A DNA stretch of 64,000 nucleotides from Lachnospiraceae bacterium (lineage in GTDB: Bacteria; Bacillota; Clostridia; Lachnospirales; Lachnospiraceae): the NCBI GenBank assembly GCA_910575605.1, contig CAJTEW010000001.1, positions 344,049 to 408,048 on the forward strand. Reading direction: 5' to 3'. How positions within the stretch are numbered: the stretch's first letter is position 1; the number at the start of each line of letters is the position of its first letter. The notes under the pieces are model-generated. The model searched no databases. It saw nothing but the letters and a program-made list of their open reading frames with translations, and had not been told where the DNA came from. The position numbers and the translations under genes are program-made. Positions 34,598-44,327 of this stretch are shown piece after piece.

Positions 34598-34641
34598 CAT
34601 ATATCTTAGAAGTATTAGTTACATCCTAAAATAAGATTGCT

Positions 34642-35289
34642 TTAAATAAAATCTAATATCTCATCTATAGTCTCTATAATGTAAGAAGCACCGGCTGTCT
34701 TAAGTTCTTCGCATGTTCCAAAGCCGTACAGAACACCCAGACAGTCAATTCCAGCCTCCTTGGCTCCTAGTACGTCATGCTCTCTGTCTCCTACCATAAG
34801 AACCCTGCTCCTGTCCTGAATCATACACTTTTCAAGTGCGTATAGGATTACCTCCGTCTTTGTTCCCCGGCCACCGTCAAGTTCCATACCGGCTATGTAG
34901 TCGAAATAGGATGTCAGGGAGAAATAATCTATAATTTTTCTTGCAAAGGGTTCTGGTTTTGAAGTTGCTACTATGAGTTTTTTTCCAGCCTGCTTAAGCT
35001 TTTTTGCAGCATCTTCAAAGCCATCGTAAACACTGTTTTCAAAAATCCCTTTATCTGTGTAGTATTCTCTGTAGTATACCACTGCCTCCTGTGACTGCTC
35101 CCTGGAAAAGCCATAATATTCCTGGAAGGATACTGTAAGCGGCGGACCGATGAACCTGCAAAGCTTTCTGTAATCTGTTTCTTCAATACCGTATTTTTTT
35201 AATGCATATACTACAGAGTTAATAATTCCCGGTGCAGAATCAGTAATGGTCCCATCTAAATCAAAGAAAAATGTATCGTAAGTTTTCAT
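34642..35289 (-). CDS. HAD-family phosphatase (phosphoglycolate phosphatase-like)
   Basis: A 215-residue haloacid dehalogenase-fold hydrolase of the Gph/PpaX group. Motif I FFFDLDGTITDS, motif II LIVATSKPEPF with K in the third motif region, and motif IV MVGDREHDVLGAKEAGID are present, with an alpha-helical cap between residues 15 and 85. It may dephosphorylate phosphoglycolate, pyrophosphate or a nucleotide; the sequence alone does not tell. It starts 52 nt downstream of gpmI on the same strand and ends before a strong terminator. Confidence 0.85.
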   Translation of the reverse strand: MKTYDTFFFDLDGTITDSAPGIINSVVYALKKYGIEETDYRKLCRFIGPPLTVSFQEYYGFSREQSQEAVVYYREYYTDKGIFENSVYDGFEDAAKKLKQAGKKLIVATSKPEPFARKIIDYFSLTSYFDYIAGMELDGGRGTKTEVILYALEKCMIQDRSRVLMVGDREHDVLGAKEAGIDCLGVLYGFGTCEELKTAGASYIIETIDEILDFI

Positions 35290-35341
35290 AATATCTCTTT
35301 CTCCTCCAAAATACTGATACGGCTAAAGCCCGGAAACAATT

Positions 35342-36880
35342 TTATTTCTCAAGTAACGACTTTCCGCTCATTTCCTTTGGCTGTTCCATACCCATAAGCT
35401 CAATCAGCGTAGGTGCAATGTCTGCCAGACATCCTCCCTCCCTTAAACGGTATGCCGGATCTGCATTTACAAGTATAAATGGTACCGGATTTGTAGTATG
35501 TGCAGTAAACGGCTCGCCGGTTTCCTCGTCAATAAGCTGCTCTGCATTACCGTGATCTGCACAGATAAACATCTGTCCATTTACTTCCTTTACAGCCTCC
35601 ACTGCCTTTCCAACACACTCATCTACTGCCTCTATAGCCTTAACTGCCGCAGCCTCAACTCCGGTATGCCCTACCATATCAGGATTCGCAAAATTTATGA
35701 TAATTACATCATATTTTCCGGATCTGACAGCCTCTGTCAGCTTATCACATACCTCATAGGCGCTCATTTCCGGCTTTAAATCATAGGTTGCCACTTTCGG
35801 CGATTTCACAAGAATTCTGTCCTCGCCCTCATTCGGCTCCTCTACTCCGCCGTTAAAGAAAAAGGTTACATGGGCATATTTTTCTGTCTCGGCAATGCGG
35901 GCCTGCTTCTTTCCATTGGCAGCAAGGAACTCACCAAAGGTATTGGTAATCTCTTCCTTTACAAATGCCACCAGTTTATTTTCAATAGTTACATCATACT
36001 CTGTAAAGCACACATAGGTTGTCTTGATTCTCTCACCTCTGTCAAAGCCTGTAAATCCGTCATCACAGAAGGTTCTTGTAATTTCCCTTGCGCGGTCCGG
36101 ACGGAAATTAAAGAAGATTATAGAATCGTTATCCTTAATTGTAGCAGCCGGAGCACCGTCCTTCATGACAACTGTAGGAAGCACAAATTCATCGGTTGTG
36201 TCCTTATCATAGGAAGCCTGAATCCCTTCCGGTCCACTTTCAGCCTGCTCTCCTTCGCCGTAAACCAGAGCACGGTAAGCCTTCTCCACACGCTCCCAGC
36301 GGTTGTCACGGTCCATTGCATAATAACGTCCCATAACTGTAGCTACCTCTCCGACACCTATCTCCTCCATCTTTGCCACAAGTTCTTCCACATATTCCTT
36401 TCCAGAAGCCGGAGGCGTATCACGTCCGTCTAAGAAGCAGTGTACATAAACCTTCTCAATTCCCTGTCTTTTTGCCAGCTCAAGAAGTCCGTAAATGTGT
36501 GTATTGTGGCTGTGCACTCCGCCGTCAGACACAAGCCCGTACAGATGAAGGGCACTATTATTCTTCTTCACATTCTCACATGCAGCAAGAAGCGCCGGAT
36601 TCTCAAAAAAGCCACCATCTTTAATCGCCTTTGTAATCTTAGTAAGATCCTGATAAACAATACGGCCTGCTCCCATATTTAGATGTCCCACCTCGGAGTT
36701 GCCCATCTGTCCGTCCGGAAGCCCTACTGCCATGCCGCTGGCATTTCCCCTGACAAAGGGACACTCTGCCATCAGCTTATCCATAACCGGAGTCTTTCCT
36801 TCCTTCACTGCATTTCCTTCGACTTTATCATTCAGTCCATATCCGTCCAATATCATAAGTACCGTTGGTTTCTTGTTCAT
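35342..36880 (-). CDS. gpmI: 2,3-bisphosphoglycerate-independent phosphoglycerate mutase
   Basis: A 512-residue manganese-dependent enzyme interconverting 3- and 2-phosphoglycerate in glycolysis. Alkaline-phosphatase fold motifs: [12 protein letters not shown], the phosphoserine site [40 protein letters not shown] and [12 protein letters not shown] 36880 has GGAG 11 nt upstream; a GTG four codons earlier overlaps that site. It is separated from the gap-pgk-tpiA cluster by about 4 kb but completes the lower glycolytic branch in this window. Confidence 0.96.
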   Translation of the reverse strand: MNKKPTVLMILDGYGLNDKVEGNAVKEGKTPVMDKLMAECPFVRGNASGMAVGLPDGQMGNSEVGHLNMGAGRIVYQDLTKITKAIKDGGFFENPALLAACENVKKNNSALHLYGLVSDGGVHSHNTHIYGLLELAKRQGIEKVYVHCFLDGRDTPPASGKEYVEELVAKMEEIGVGEVATVMGRYYAMDRDNRWERVEKAYRALVYGEGEQAESGPEGIQASYDKDTTDEFVLPTVVMKDGAPAATIKDNDSIIFFNFRPDRAREITRTFCDDGFTGFDRGERIKTTYVCFTEYDVTIENKLVAFVKEEITNTFGEFLAANGKKQARIAETEKYAHVTFFFNGGVEEPNEGEDRILVKSPKVATYDLKPEMSAYEVCDKLTEAVRSGKYDVIIINFANPDMVGHTGVEAAAVKAIEAVDECVGKAVEAVKEVNGQMFICADHGNAEQLIDEETGEPFTAHTTNPVPFILVNADPAYRLREGGCLADIAPTLIELMGMEQPKEMSGKSLLEK

Positions 36881-36928
36881 TATAACTAACACTCCTTCAC
36901 CTAATTTTATCTTTCATCTTTAAGCAGA

Positions 36929-37762
36929 TTAAGTCCTGCTGTTAAATAACCTCTCAAGCCATGCGTCTGCCAGAGTAATCCACTGGGCACATTCTTTCTG
37001 TACGCCGCGTCCGTTTTCCCGCTCCACAACAGGGCTTGCAAGACTTAGTCCATGCTCCCCTTCCGGAAATATATGAAGCTCAAAGGGAATTCCTTCCTTT
37101 CGAAGGGCCATTGCCATGAGAATAGAATTCTCTACAGGCACAGTGGCATCCTCTACAGTATGCCACAAAAAACAGGGCGGCATTGCTTTTGTCACCAGCT
37201 TTTCCACTGACACCTTATCCGCATCCCGGGAAACCTTCTTCCCCAAAAGATTCTCAAAGCTTCCCTTATGCGCATACACAGCGTCTGTAGTGATAACAGG
37301 ATAACTTAACATCACGCCTCTTGGTCTTAAATCCTCTGCATCTACCCCAAGAGCCTCTGTCACAAGCTTATGATTCCAAAAGACTCCATAGCTGGCTGCC
37401 AGATGCCCTCCTGCCGAAGCCCCCTGCACCACAAGCCGCTCCATGTCAATATTCCATTCCTCAGCCTTCTCACGAAGCTTCAGAACTGCCTGTCCCAGTT
37501 CCAGAACCTGCACCGGAAAATGATAGGGTGCTGTCGAGTAGCGCAGCACTCCTGCATGATAACCCCTATTAAGAAAATGAAACGCCGTCGGTTCACCCTC
37601 CCGATAGCTGGTACGTTCATACCCGCCTCCCGGACAGATTAAAACAAAGGGTCGTCTCTTTACCTTAAGGCTTCCGTCATGAGGCGTATCCTGAATATAT
37701 GCCTGAAGCCTTGCATACTCCGAAGAGCCCTGAACCTTAAGCGGGATTTCCTCATAAGTCAT
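36929..37762 (-). CDS. Alpha/beta-hydrolase (BD-FAE-like esterase)
   Basis: A 277-residue esterase-type protein. The oxyanion segment PFVLICPGGGYERTSYREGE, nucleophile VVQGASAGGHLAASY (GxSxG as GASAG), and late aspartate and His (HTVEDATVP, FPEGEHGLSLA) complete the catalytic triad. It resembles acetyl-xylan or feruloyl esterases of gut Firmicutes but has no signal peptide, so it works in the cytoplasm, perhaps on imported acylated sugars. ATG 37762 has GGAG 8 nt upstream. It is likely first in an operon with gpmI and the HAD phosphatase gene. Confidence 0.85.
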   Translation of the reverse strand: MTYEEIPLKVQGSSEYARLQAYIQDTPHDGSLKVKRRPFVLICPGGGYERTSYREGEPTAFHFLNRGYHAGVLRYSTAPYHFPVQVLELGQAVLKLREKAEEWNIDMERLVVQGASAGGHLAASYGVFWNHKLVTEALGVDAEDLRPRGVMLSYPVITTDAVYAHKGSFENLLGKKVSRDADKVSVEKLVTKAMPPCFLWHTVEDATVPVENSILMAMALRKEGIPFELHIFPEGEHGLSLASPVVERENGRGVQKECAQWITLADAWLERLFNSRT

Positions 37763-37792
37763 AGGCACATCTCCTTTCTATCACCACAAAAT

Positions 37793-37820
37793 ATTATACT
37801 ATATCTCATAAAGTTTGAAA
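37793..37820 (-). promoter_or_regulatory. Promoter of the esterase-gpmI-phosphatase run
   Basis: Minus-strand TTTCAA, 16-nt spacer, TATAAT (37798-37793). The remainder of the 37763-38023 gap is AT-rich; a TATAAT at 37880-37885 could serve the sigma gene but lacks a -35. Confidence 0.45.
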
Positions 37821-38023
37821 ACAAAAATCAAGGGAAATATTCACGATTCTGCAAAAGTGCAGTTTTGATTCATATAAGATATAATAGAACCTGCTAAGAA
37901 AAAAACAGCACTAGGAACAAAAGTATCTCATTTTTGTTTCTGGTATTTTTGAATTTTTAAAAAAAATGAACCACATACAAATTCATGGCGAATATAGGGT
38001 GAACAGGCAGAGGAGGTGAAACA

Positions 38024-38542
38024 GTGGACGCAAGAGAAATAGAAAAATGTATTGATGATTTCGGTACAGATATATATAGATTTTGCCTAAAGCTCTGTAC
38101 GGACAAGGAGGATGCCGAGGATTTATATCAACAAACTTTCCTAAAAGCGTTAGAAACAAAATGGACGCTTGACTGGGAAAAAAACCCAAAAGCGCTGTTT
38201 TTCTCTTTAGCTTATAATCTTTGGAAAAGAGGCAGAAGAAAACAAGCACGCCGAAACATGATTGCTCCTTGCAGTAATTTTGATGATGAAACAGTATTAT
38301 ATTCTGGAGAAAGTATTGAAGAAGGTTATCTTCAAAAAGAATTGATTACAGAAGTCCGTCAAATCATTCAAACTCTCCCAGAAAAATTTCAAGTACCGCT
38401 GATATTATTTTACCTTTCCAATTGTTCCATAGAGCAGACAGCATCTATCATAAAGAAACCGCCTGGTACCGTAAAAAGTCGATTATATAAGGGAAGAAAC
38501 TTAATAAAAAAAAGATTGGAGGATACTGGTTATGAGAGATAA
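38024..38542 (+). CDS. ECF-type RNA polymerase sigma factor
   Basis: A 172-residue sigma-70 family protein with region 2 (DIYRFCLKLCTDKEDAEDLY, then QQTFLKAL) and region 4 (LPEKFQVPLILFYLSNCSIE, TASIIKKPPGTVKSRLYKGR). The start is GTG 38024 with AGGAGG 8 nt upstream. It overlaps the next gene by 11 nt. The order sigma factor, small membrane protein, second membrane protein is the usual ECF/anti-sigma layout, so it probably responds to an envelope signal and controls its own operon. Confidence 0.9.
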   Translation: MDAREIEKCIDDFGTDIYRFCLKLCTDKEDAEDLYQQTFLKALETKWTLDWEKNPKALFFSLAYNLWKRGRRKQARRNMIAPCSNFDDETVLYSGESIEEGYLQKELITEVRQIIQTLPEKFQVPLILFYLSNCSIEQTASIIKKPPGTVKSRLYKGRNLIKKRLEDTGYER

Positions 38543-38909
38543 TCGTTCTAATATAGAAATAGAAGAAGTTATCCGGGCTTCTATGAAAATGACTGATGTT
38601 CCAGCCCCGGAAGTGAATAATAAACTCAAAATGGCTCTGTATAAGCAAGAAGTCATCTTGCGAAAGCAGCCTGCTACGCATAAATTATCACTTTGGTATT
38701 TGCCCATGGTTTTTAATTTAATAACCTTTTCCTTGCTGGCCCTTTTTGCTTTAATTATTATTGAAAATATTTATTTATCTTATCTTGCCGTTGGTATCTG
38801 CTTTTATATCGGTGCGGCTGGAATATTGCTTACCATAGTGGGTGTGAAAAGAGCAAACATAAAAGAGGACATTACAATCCACATTGAGAAAAGAGGTGTA
38901 TTGGCATGA
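38532..38909 (+). CDS. Small membrane protein, putative anti-sigma factor
   Basis: A 125-residue protein. A cytoplasmic N-terminal half (about 55 residues, predicted helical, ASMKMTDVPAPEVNNKLKMA) could bind the sigma factor, and two membrane segments follow (about 57-77 and 82-103). No zinc-binding anti-sigma (ZAS) motif is present. The assignment rests mainly on overlap with the sigma gene (11 nt) and the next gene (4 nt). Confidence 0.6.
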   Translation: MRDNRSNIEIEEVIRASMKMTDVPAPEVNNKLKMALYKQEVILRKQPATHKLSLWYLPMVFNLITFSLLALFALIIIENIYLSYLAVGICFYIGAAGILLTIVGVKRANIKEDITIHIEKRGVLA

Positions 38910-39796
38910 ATAATACAAAAAAGAGCAGGCTTCCGTTTTATATTGGTATCCCGGTTATTTTATTGTTAATTTGTTTACGATTTGGTTTATATTATCTGAA
39001 AAGCAATGGTTTCAGTGGTCTTTCTATGCTTCTTCCCGTACTCCTTGTCTGCTTTATCCTTTCTGCACTGTGTACCTCTGCTCTTTTTGCAGCATGGGTA
39101 TATCACGACTGTAAAAGGCGAAGCGACGACCCGGTACTATGGGCAGTCATAGTTTTTACGGCCACTCCCTTTATCGGACTGCTGATTTACTTTCTACGCC
39201 GTTCAGAAATCAAAATGACATGTCCGGCTTGCGGACAACATATTTCAGTAAAAGCAAAATATTGTCAAGAATGTGGAACATATATCGAAAAGGAGGATAA
39301 TACTGTTATGGAAAAACAAGTTACACATCATTTAAAATTTATTATTGCCGGTATTATGAGTATGGTGCTTATGCTGGTATACCTGACATGGTTTATCGTC
39401 AGTGCGGCCACTGGAAACGGTATCAACACAAATGCTGCTTCTAACGAGCGGGTATGGAACTTAGGTACAATCAGTATGAATTATAACACTTATCTGGATG
39501 ATATTTGGAAACTGGATTTTAGAAGTGCCAGCAAAGGATTTGTCAAAGAACAGATTATGACGATTACGGATGCAGACGCCCAGCTGCTTTACGCTGATAT
39601 TTCCTGTGGCACAGTACCAGATGGAACAGCGCTTGTCTTGTTGCTGGTACAGGAAGATGTAGTAAAATCTATTGATGTTACAAATCTTTCCGAACCGTTA
39701 AAATATCCTTTGAATGAATTTGAGAATGGAAATGTCCATGTCAGATTGCAAATCAATGGTGTGGAAAATACTGTTTCAGAAATTTATATTCAATAA
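38906..39796 (+). CDS. Membrane protein with internal zinc ribbon, sigma-operon partner
   Basis: A 296-residue protein. Membrane segments at about residues 12-30, 42-66 and 76-96 are followed by a zinc ribbon (CPACGQHISVKAKYCQECGT, about 109-128), a fourth segment (about 146-168), and an extracytoplasmic domain of about 125 residues with no recognised motif. The double-CxxC ribbon would lie in the cytoplasm. Layout and coupling to the sigma and anti-sigma genes suggest a sensor or second anti-sigma component; the outer domain could bind the signal. Function is not established. Confidence 0.65.
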   Translation: MNNTKKSRLPFYIGIPVILLLICLRFGLYYLKSNGFSGLSMLLPVLLVCFILSALCTSALFAAWVYHDCKRRSDDPVLWAVIVFTATPFIGLLIYFLRRSEIKMTCPACGQHISVKAKYCQECGTYIEKEDNTVMEKQVTHHLKFIIAGIMSMVLMLVYLTWFIVSAATGNGINTNAASNERVWNLGTISMNYNTYLDDIWKLDFRSASKGFVKEQIMTITDADAQLLYADISCGTVPDGTALVLLLVQEDVVKSIDVTNLSEPLKYPLNEFENGNVHVRLQINGVENTVSEIYIQ

Positions 39797-39820
39797 TTAA
39801 CAAAGCTAGTTAAATCAGAG

Positions 39821-39895
39821 AGCAGGCAGCTGTCAAGTCCGGGCTCGGTCCCGTTTTTCAGTCTTGACAGTTGTCCTTCTGCCCTGCTGCTTTTT
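39821..39895. terminator. Hairpin terminator between convergent sigma operon and GGDEF gene
   Basis: AGCAGG pairs with CCTGCT at the base and CTGTCAAG (39830-39837) with CTTGACAG (39863-39870) above, followed by TTTTT on the plus strand. Confidence 0.6.
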
Positions 39896-39899
39896 CGAA

Positions 39900-40823
39900 T
39901 TAGTTTGTTTCCTTAAGCTGCTCTTTTTTCTCGTCTATCCAGACAATTTGATTTCTTCCTGACTTTTTTGCCTCAGCCAGCATGTTTTGAGCCATTTCAA
40001 AATATGTTTCATAGGAATCACCAATCTGCGGAACTACCGTAACACCGCCAACACTTACGGTAATCCACTCTGAAACAGAATCCCAATGCGGAATATGAAG
40101 CTTTTCCACCGACTGCCGGATTTTCTTTAAATGCTCAAAAACAACGCTTCCTTCTCCCCCCAGTATAAGTGCAATAAACTTATCACCGTCATACCTTGCA
40201 AAGAAATCCGTGCTCCGCTTAAGGGCAGCAGACGCTTCGCCGGCTACTGAAGCCAGAACCTTATCACCTGCCGGAAAACCATAACGCTCATTATATGTCC
40301 TGAACTTATCAAGGTCAATCATACAAATAGAGATAGGAACATTGAGCCGCACAGCCTCCTGCCACTTCAAGGTGCCATTAAGCTCATAACGCTGCTTACT
40401 CGCCACACCAGTCAGCGAATCAACCATGGCAGACTGACGTTCTTCCTTTTTCTTATATTGATACAGACTTACATGCGTATGTGCCCTTGCCTTTACCACT
40501 ATCGGATAAGCCGGTTTTACTATGTAATCTGCTGCACCTAATGAAAGCCCCCTCTCCCCCTTTTCTGCATCCTCCTTATCCATAAGAAGAATCACTGGAA
40601 TATGCCACGGCATGATCTTTCCCTGTAGTTCTTTAAGTACTGTAAATTCCTCCGTATCTGAAAAACCCGTATTAAGAAATATCAGAGAATGTTTTCCTGT
40701 CTCTGCAAGAGCGATTCCCTCCTTTGCATCAGAAGAAGTTACAACATCATAATCCTCCTCCAAAATAGCTTTTAAAAGTTCTGTCTCTTCTTTGTTCTCA
40801 TCAATAATTAGTACTTTTTGCAT
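39900..40823 (-). CDS. Response regulator-GGDEF protein with degenerate receiver and cyclase sites
   Basis: A 307-residue protein: receiver domain (1-118) then GGDEF domain (130-300). In the receiver, D8/E9 and K103 are kept, but the phospho-acceptor Asp is replaced by Asn (N51 in LIFLNTGF). In the GGDEF domain the signature GGDEF reads DGDKF (212-216), changing the first Gly and the catalytic Glu. Both the phosphorylation and diguanylate cyclase functions are therefore doubtful. It may act as a c-di-GMP- or GTP-binding, protein-binding or pseudo-enzyme regulator. The gene is alone between the sigma operon and tpiA. No partner kinase is nearby. Confidence 0.85.
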   Translation of the reverse strand: MQKVLIIDENKEETELLKAILEEDYDVVTSSDAKEGIALAETGKHSLIFLNTGFSDTEEFTVLKELQGKIMPWHIPVILLMDKEDAEKGERGLSLGAADYIVKPAYPIVVKARAHTHVSLYQYKKKEERQSAMVDSLTGVASKQRYELNGTLKWQEAVRLNVPISICMIDLDKFRTYNERYGFPAGDKVLASVAGEASAALKRSTDFFARYDGDKFIALILGGEGSVVFEHLKKIRQSVEKLHIPHWDSVSEWITVSVGGVTVVPQIGDSYETYFEMAQNMLAEAKKSGRNQIVWIDEKKEQLKETN

Positions 40824-40993
40824 CTCTCCACTCCTTACAGCTGTTTTCTATACAAAAATTATATTCCTTTGCAATTAAAATATCAAGCTCAAGTTATCCT
40901 GATAAAAAGTAAAAATTATTATTTCGTATCTAGAATAACCTCTGTTTTAACTATAAGTACTGTCACATCTGTTTCGTTTTCAAAATGCCGCTT

Positions 40994-41034
40994 AAAAAAG
41001 CCGCCTCTTTCGAATCCTCTTCGAAAAAGACAGC
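40994..41034 (-). terminator. Terminator of the gap-pgk-tpiA cluster
   Basis: 15-bp stem (41020-41034 with 41000-41014, three G-U pairs) followed by TTTTTT on the minus strand, 31 nt past the tpiA stop. Confidence 0.85.
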
Positions 41035-41065
41035 CTCTTATTATCTTATACGTCTATCAAAATCT

Positions 41066-41815
41066 TTATTTATAATTCACAATTTTACCAAAATCAGCCT
41101 TTAATGACGCACCGCCTACAAGCCCGCCGTCAATGTCAGCCTGTGCAAACAACTCTGCTGCATTTCCTGCATTTACAGATCCACCATACTGGATACGTAT
41201 CTCCTCTGCCACAGCGTCATCATAAATCTCAGCAATACATGCACGGATTCCTGCACAAACCTCCTCTGCCTGCTCCGTGGTAGCTGTCTTTCCTGTTCCA
41301 ATAGCCCAGATCGGTTCATAAGCAATGACTGCTTTCTTTGCCTGCTCTGCGCCCACATTCTGGAATCCAACCTTCACCTGCTGACGGATGAAATCCATCG
41401 TTACACCCTGCTCTCTTTGCTCCAATGTCTCACCACAGCACATAATTGGCGTAAGGCCGTGCTCGAATGCCTTTAATACCTTTTTATTTACTGTCTCATT
41501 CGTCTCTGCAAAATACTCTCTTCTTTCAGAATGACCCAGAACCACATATTTTACACCGGCATCCGTTAGCATTGCAGGAGAAATCTCTCCCGTGTACGCA
41601 CCGCTTTCTTCAAAATACATATTCTCAGCGCCAACCTCGATATTAGAACCCTTGCACGCCTCGACAACCGGAATAATGTCAATTGCAGGTACACAGAATA
41701 CTACATCCACATCCTCACTTGCAACTAACGGTTTTAATTCATTTACTAAAGCAACTGCCTCACTAGGAGTTTTATTCATCTTCCAGTTGCCTGCTACAAT
41801 TTTTCTTCTTGCCAT
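41066..41815 (-). CDS. tpiA: Triosephosphate isomerase
   Basis: A 249-residue TIM-barrel enzyme interconverting dihydroxyacetone phosphate and glyceraldehyde 3-phosphate. Catalytic residues are visible: K in [15 protein letters not shown] in [12 protein letters not shown] and E in [20 protein letters not shown]; the phosphate loop IQYGGSVN is near the end. ATG 41815 was chosen with GGAGG upstream (the longer frame starts inside the intergenic region). It follows pgk by 63 nt. Confidence 0.96.
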   Translation of the reverse strand: MARRKIVAGNWKMNKTPSEAVALVNELKPLVASEDVDVVFCVPAIDIIPVVEACKGSNIEVGAENMYFEESGAYTGEISPAMLTDAGVKYVVLGHSERREYFAETNETVNKKVLKAFEHGLTPIMCCGETLEQREQGVTMDFIRQQVKVGFQNVGAEQAKKAVIAYEPIWAIGTGKTATTEQAEEVCAGIRACIAEIYDDAVAEEIRIQYGGSVNAGNAAELFAQADIDGGLVGGASLKADFGKIVNYK

Positions 41816-41878
41816 TTTTGTAAATCCTCCATAAATATTAATATTGTATCTAGATACCACAAGATAGGTATGTTGGCA

Positions 41879-43072
41879 TTACTTATCATTCGCTGCCGCA
41901 ACACCTGGTAATTCTTTTCCTTCCAGGAACTCCAGAGACGCTCCGCCGCCTGTGGATATGTGTGTCATCTTGTCACCGTACCCAAGCTGGTTTACCGCTG
42001 CCGCTGAATCGCCGCCGCCGATAATCGTAACTGCTTCTGTATCGGCAAGAGCCTTTGCAACTGCCTCTGTGCCTCGTGCAAATTTGGGCATTTCAAAGCA
42101 TCCCATAGGTCCGTTCCATACAACTGTCCTGGCATCTTTCACAGCGTCACAGAAAATCTTCTCTGTCTCCGGCCCAATATCAAGTCCCTGCCAGCCTGCC
42201 GGAATCTCTCCTGCAGGTACAACTTTGGAGTTTGCGCCATTCGAGAAATCATCTGCTATTACCGTATCTACAGGAAGAAGTAATTTTACTCCCTTCTCCT
42301 GTGCCTTTTTAAGCATATTCAACGCATAATCACAGTAATCTGCCTCAAGAAGGGAATCGCCCACACTTCCACCCTGCGCCTTGCTGAAAGTATAGGACAT
42401 ACCTCCGCCGATAATCAGCGTATTTACCTTATCGAGAAGATTATCAATAACAGAAATCTTACTGGAAACCTTTGCACCGCCAAGGATCGCTACAAACGGT
42501 CTCTCCGGGTTATTGACTGCATTTCCAAGAAAATCTATTTCCTTCTGCATTAAGTATCCAACTGCCGCCGTATCAACAAACTGAGTAACTCCTACATTGG
42601 AGCAGTGTGCGCGGTGAGCAGTTCCAAAAGCATCGTTTACAAATACATCACAAAGAGAAGCAAGGTCTTTACTAAACGCCTCGCCATTCTTCGTCTCCTC
42701 GATTCTGTAACGGGTGTTCTCAAGAAGAACAACCTCGCCATCCTTCATAGCCTCTACTGCTGCCTTCGCATTAGAACCTACCACCTCTGGGTCTGCTGCA
42801 AATTTTACTTCCTGTCCAAGTAATTCGGACAGACGCACTGCTACCGGCGCAAGAGATAACTCAGGCTTCGGCTCTCCCTTTGGCTTGCCAAGATGGGAGC
42901 AGAGAATTACCTTTCCCCCGTCGGCGATAAGCTTCTTGATTGTTGGAAGTGCTGCAACAAGACGGTTCTCGTCTGTAATCTTTCCGTCAATAAGAGGAAC
43001 ATTAAAATCGCATCTTAAAAGAACCTTGTGTCCCTTTACATTAATATCATCTACTGATTTTTTATTAAGCAT
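41879..43072 (-). CDS. pgk: Phosphoglycerate kinase
   Basis: A 397-residue kinase making ATP from 1,3-bisphosphoglycerate. N-domain motif [12 protein letters not shown], then [46 protein letters not shown] and the nucleotide loop [15 protein letters not shown]. It lies between gap and tpiA, all on the minus strand. The gap-pgk space holds an intrinsic terminator, so pgk may depend on read-through or an unseen promoter. Confidence 0.96.
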   Translation of the reverse strand: MLNKKSVDDINVKGHKVLLRCDFNVPLIDGKITDENRLVAALPTIKKLIADGGKVILCSHLGKPKGEPKPELSLAPVAVRLSELLGQEVKFAADPEVVGSNAKAAVEAMKDGEVVLLENTRYRIEETKNGEAFSKDLASLCDVFVNDAFGTAHRAHCSNVGVTQFVDTAAVGYLMQKEIDFLGNAVNNPERPFVAILGGAKVSSKISVIDNLLDKVNTLIIGGGMSYTFSKAQGGSVGDSLLEADYCDYALNMLKKAQEKGVKLLLPVDTVIADDFSNGANSKVVPAGEIPAGWQGLDIGPETEKIFCDAVKDARTVVWNGPMGCFEMPKFARGTEAVAKALADTEAVTIIGGGDSAAAVNQLGYGDKMTHISTGGGASLEFLEGKELPGVAAANDK

Positions 43073-43099
43073 AAAACTGTCTCCTTATACAATATTTCT

Positions 43100-43129
43100 A
43101 AAAAAGGTCCGGTCCAAAAAGACCGGACC
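43100..43129 (-). terminator. Terminator/attenuator between gap and pgk
   Basis: GGTCCGGTC (43106-43114) pairs with GACCGGACC (43121-43129); on the minus strand the stem is followed by TTTTTT. It should give more gap than pgk-tpiA transcript. Confidence 0.8.
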
Positions 43130-43153
43130 CGATGTGAGTCAATTGCAAGCTGC

Positions 43154-44167
43154 CTAGCCAAGCTCTGAGAAATACTTAATTGTTCTTACCATCTGGCTTG
43201 TATAAGAATTCTCATTGTCATACCAGGATACAACCTGAACCTCTGTTGTACCGTCGCCAACTGGAAGTGCCATTGTCTGTGTTGCATCAAAGAGTGAACC
43301 ATATCTCATACCTACGATATCACTGGATACGATCTCGTCTGTATTATATCCGAAAGACTCATTAGAAGCTGCCTTCATTGCTGCATTGATCTGATCAACC
43401 GTTACTTCACCCTCAACAACTGCTGTTAAAATTGTTGTAGAGCCTGTAGGTGTCGGGATTCTCTGAGCAGCTCCGATTAATTTTCCATTAAGCTCTGGAA
43501 TAACAAGACCGATAGCCTTTGCTGCACCTGTGCTGTTCGGTACAATATTAACTGCCGCTGCACGGGATCTTCTTAAATCACCCTTTCTCTGCGGTCCGTC
43601 AAGTGTCATCTGGTCACCTGTGTAAGCATGGATTGTACACATAATACCAGACTTAATTGCTGCAAGATCGTTCAGAGCCTTAGCCATAGGTGCCAGACAG
43701 TTTGTTGTACAGGAAGCTGCGGAAATAACCGTATCCTCTGCTGTAAGCTTGTCATGATTTACATTGTAAACGATAGTCGGAAGGTCATTGCCTGCCGGTG
43801 CGGAGATAACAACTTTTCTTGCACCTGCCTTAACATGTGCGGAAGCTTTCTCTTTGGATGTGTAGAAACCTGTACACTCCAGAACAACATCTACGCCGAT
43901 TTCTCCCCATGGAAGCTCCTCTGCGTTTGCTTTTGCATAAATCTTGATTTCTTTTCCGTCAACAATAATGGAATCCTCTGTGGACTCTACTTTGTCGCAT
44001 AAAGCATATCTACCCTGAGATGAATCATACTTTAACAGGTGGGCAAGCATCTTAGGAGATGTTAAGTCGTTGATTGCAACTACCTCATATCCTTCTGCTC
44101 CAAACATCTGTCTGAACGCAAGACGTCCGATACGTCCGAATCCATTAATCGCTACTTTTACTGCCAT
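43154..44167 (-). CDS. gap: Glyceraldehyde-3-phosphate dehydrogenase
   Basis: A 337-residue NAD-dependent dehydrogenase ([20 protein letters not shown] at the start; catalytic Cys in [32 protein letters not shown] motif in part as [16 protein letters not shown]). It catalyses the oxidative phosphorylation step of glycolysis. AGGAGG precedes ATG 44167 and a near-consensus promoter lies about 100 nt upstream. Confidence 0.97.
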   Translation of the reverse strand: MAVKVAINGFGRIGRLAFRQMFGAEGYEVVAINDLTSPKMLAHLLKYDSSQGRYALCDKVESTEDSIIVDGKEIKIYAKANAEELPWGEIGVDVVLECTGFYTSKEKASAHVKAGARKVVISAPAGNDLPTIVYNVNHDKLTAEDTVISAASCTTNCLAPMAKALNDLAAIKSGIMCTIHAYTGDQMTLDGPQRKGDLRRSRAAAVNIVPNSTGAAKAIGLVIPELNGKLIGAAQRIPTPTGSTTILTAVVEGEVTVDQINAAMKAASNESFGYNTDEIVSSDIVGMRYGSLFDATQTMALPVGDGTTEVQVVSWYDNENSYTSQMVRTIKYFSELG

Positions 44168-44262
44168 GATTAATTCCTCCTAAAGTTTTCTTTATTAACT
44201 GGCTACGCAGTCGGTATATTGTGAATTCTCTAACTTTGTTAAAGAATCATCAACCAAATGTT

Positions 44263-44291
44263 ATTGTACTAAATCTCATACAAAAATTCAA
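44263..44291 (-). promoter_or_regulatory. Promoter of gap
   Basis: Minus-strand TTGAAT (44291-44286), 17-nt spacer, TACAAT (44268-44263), leaving a leader of about 90 nt with no recognised riboswitch. Confidence 0.75.
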
Positions 44292-44327
44292 GTGCCTTTT
44301 CCATTTTTATGTAAGATGCAAAGAATT

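Noticed and set aside
34446..34641. Lantibiotic precursor gene near the immunity operon
   Set aside because: The gap holds only a terminator, tandem repeats and promoter; no small Cys/Ser/Thr-rich ORF with a leader was found.
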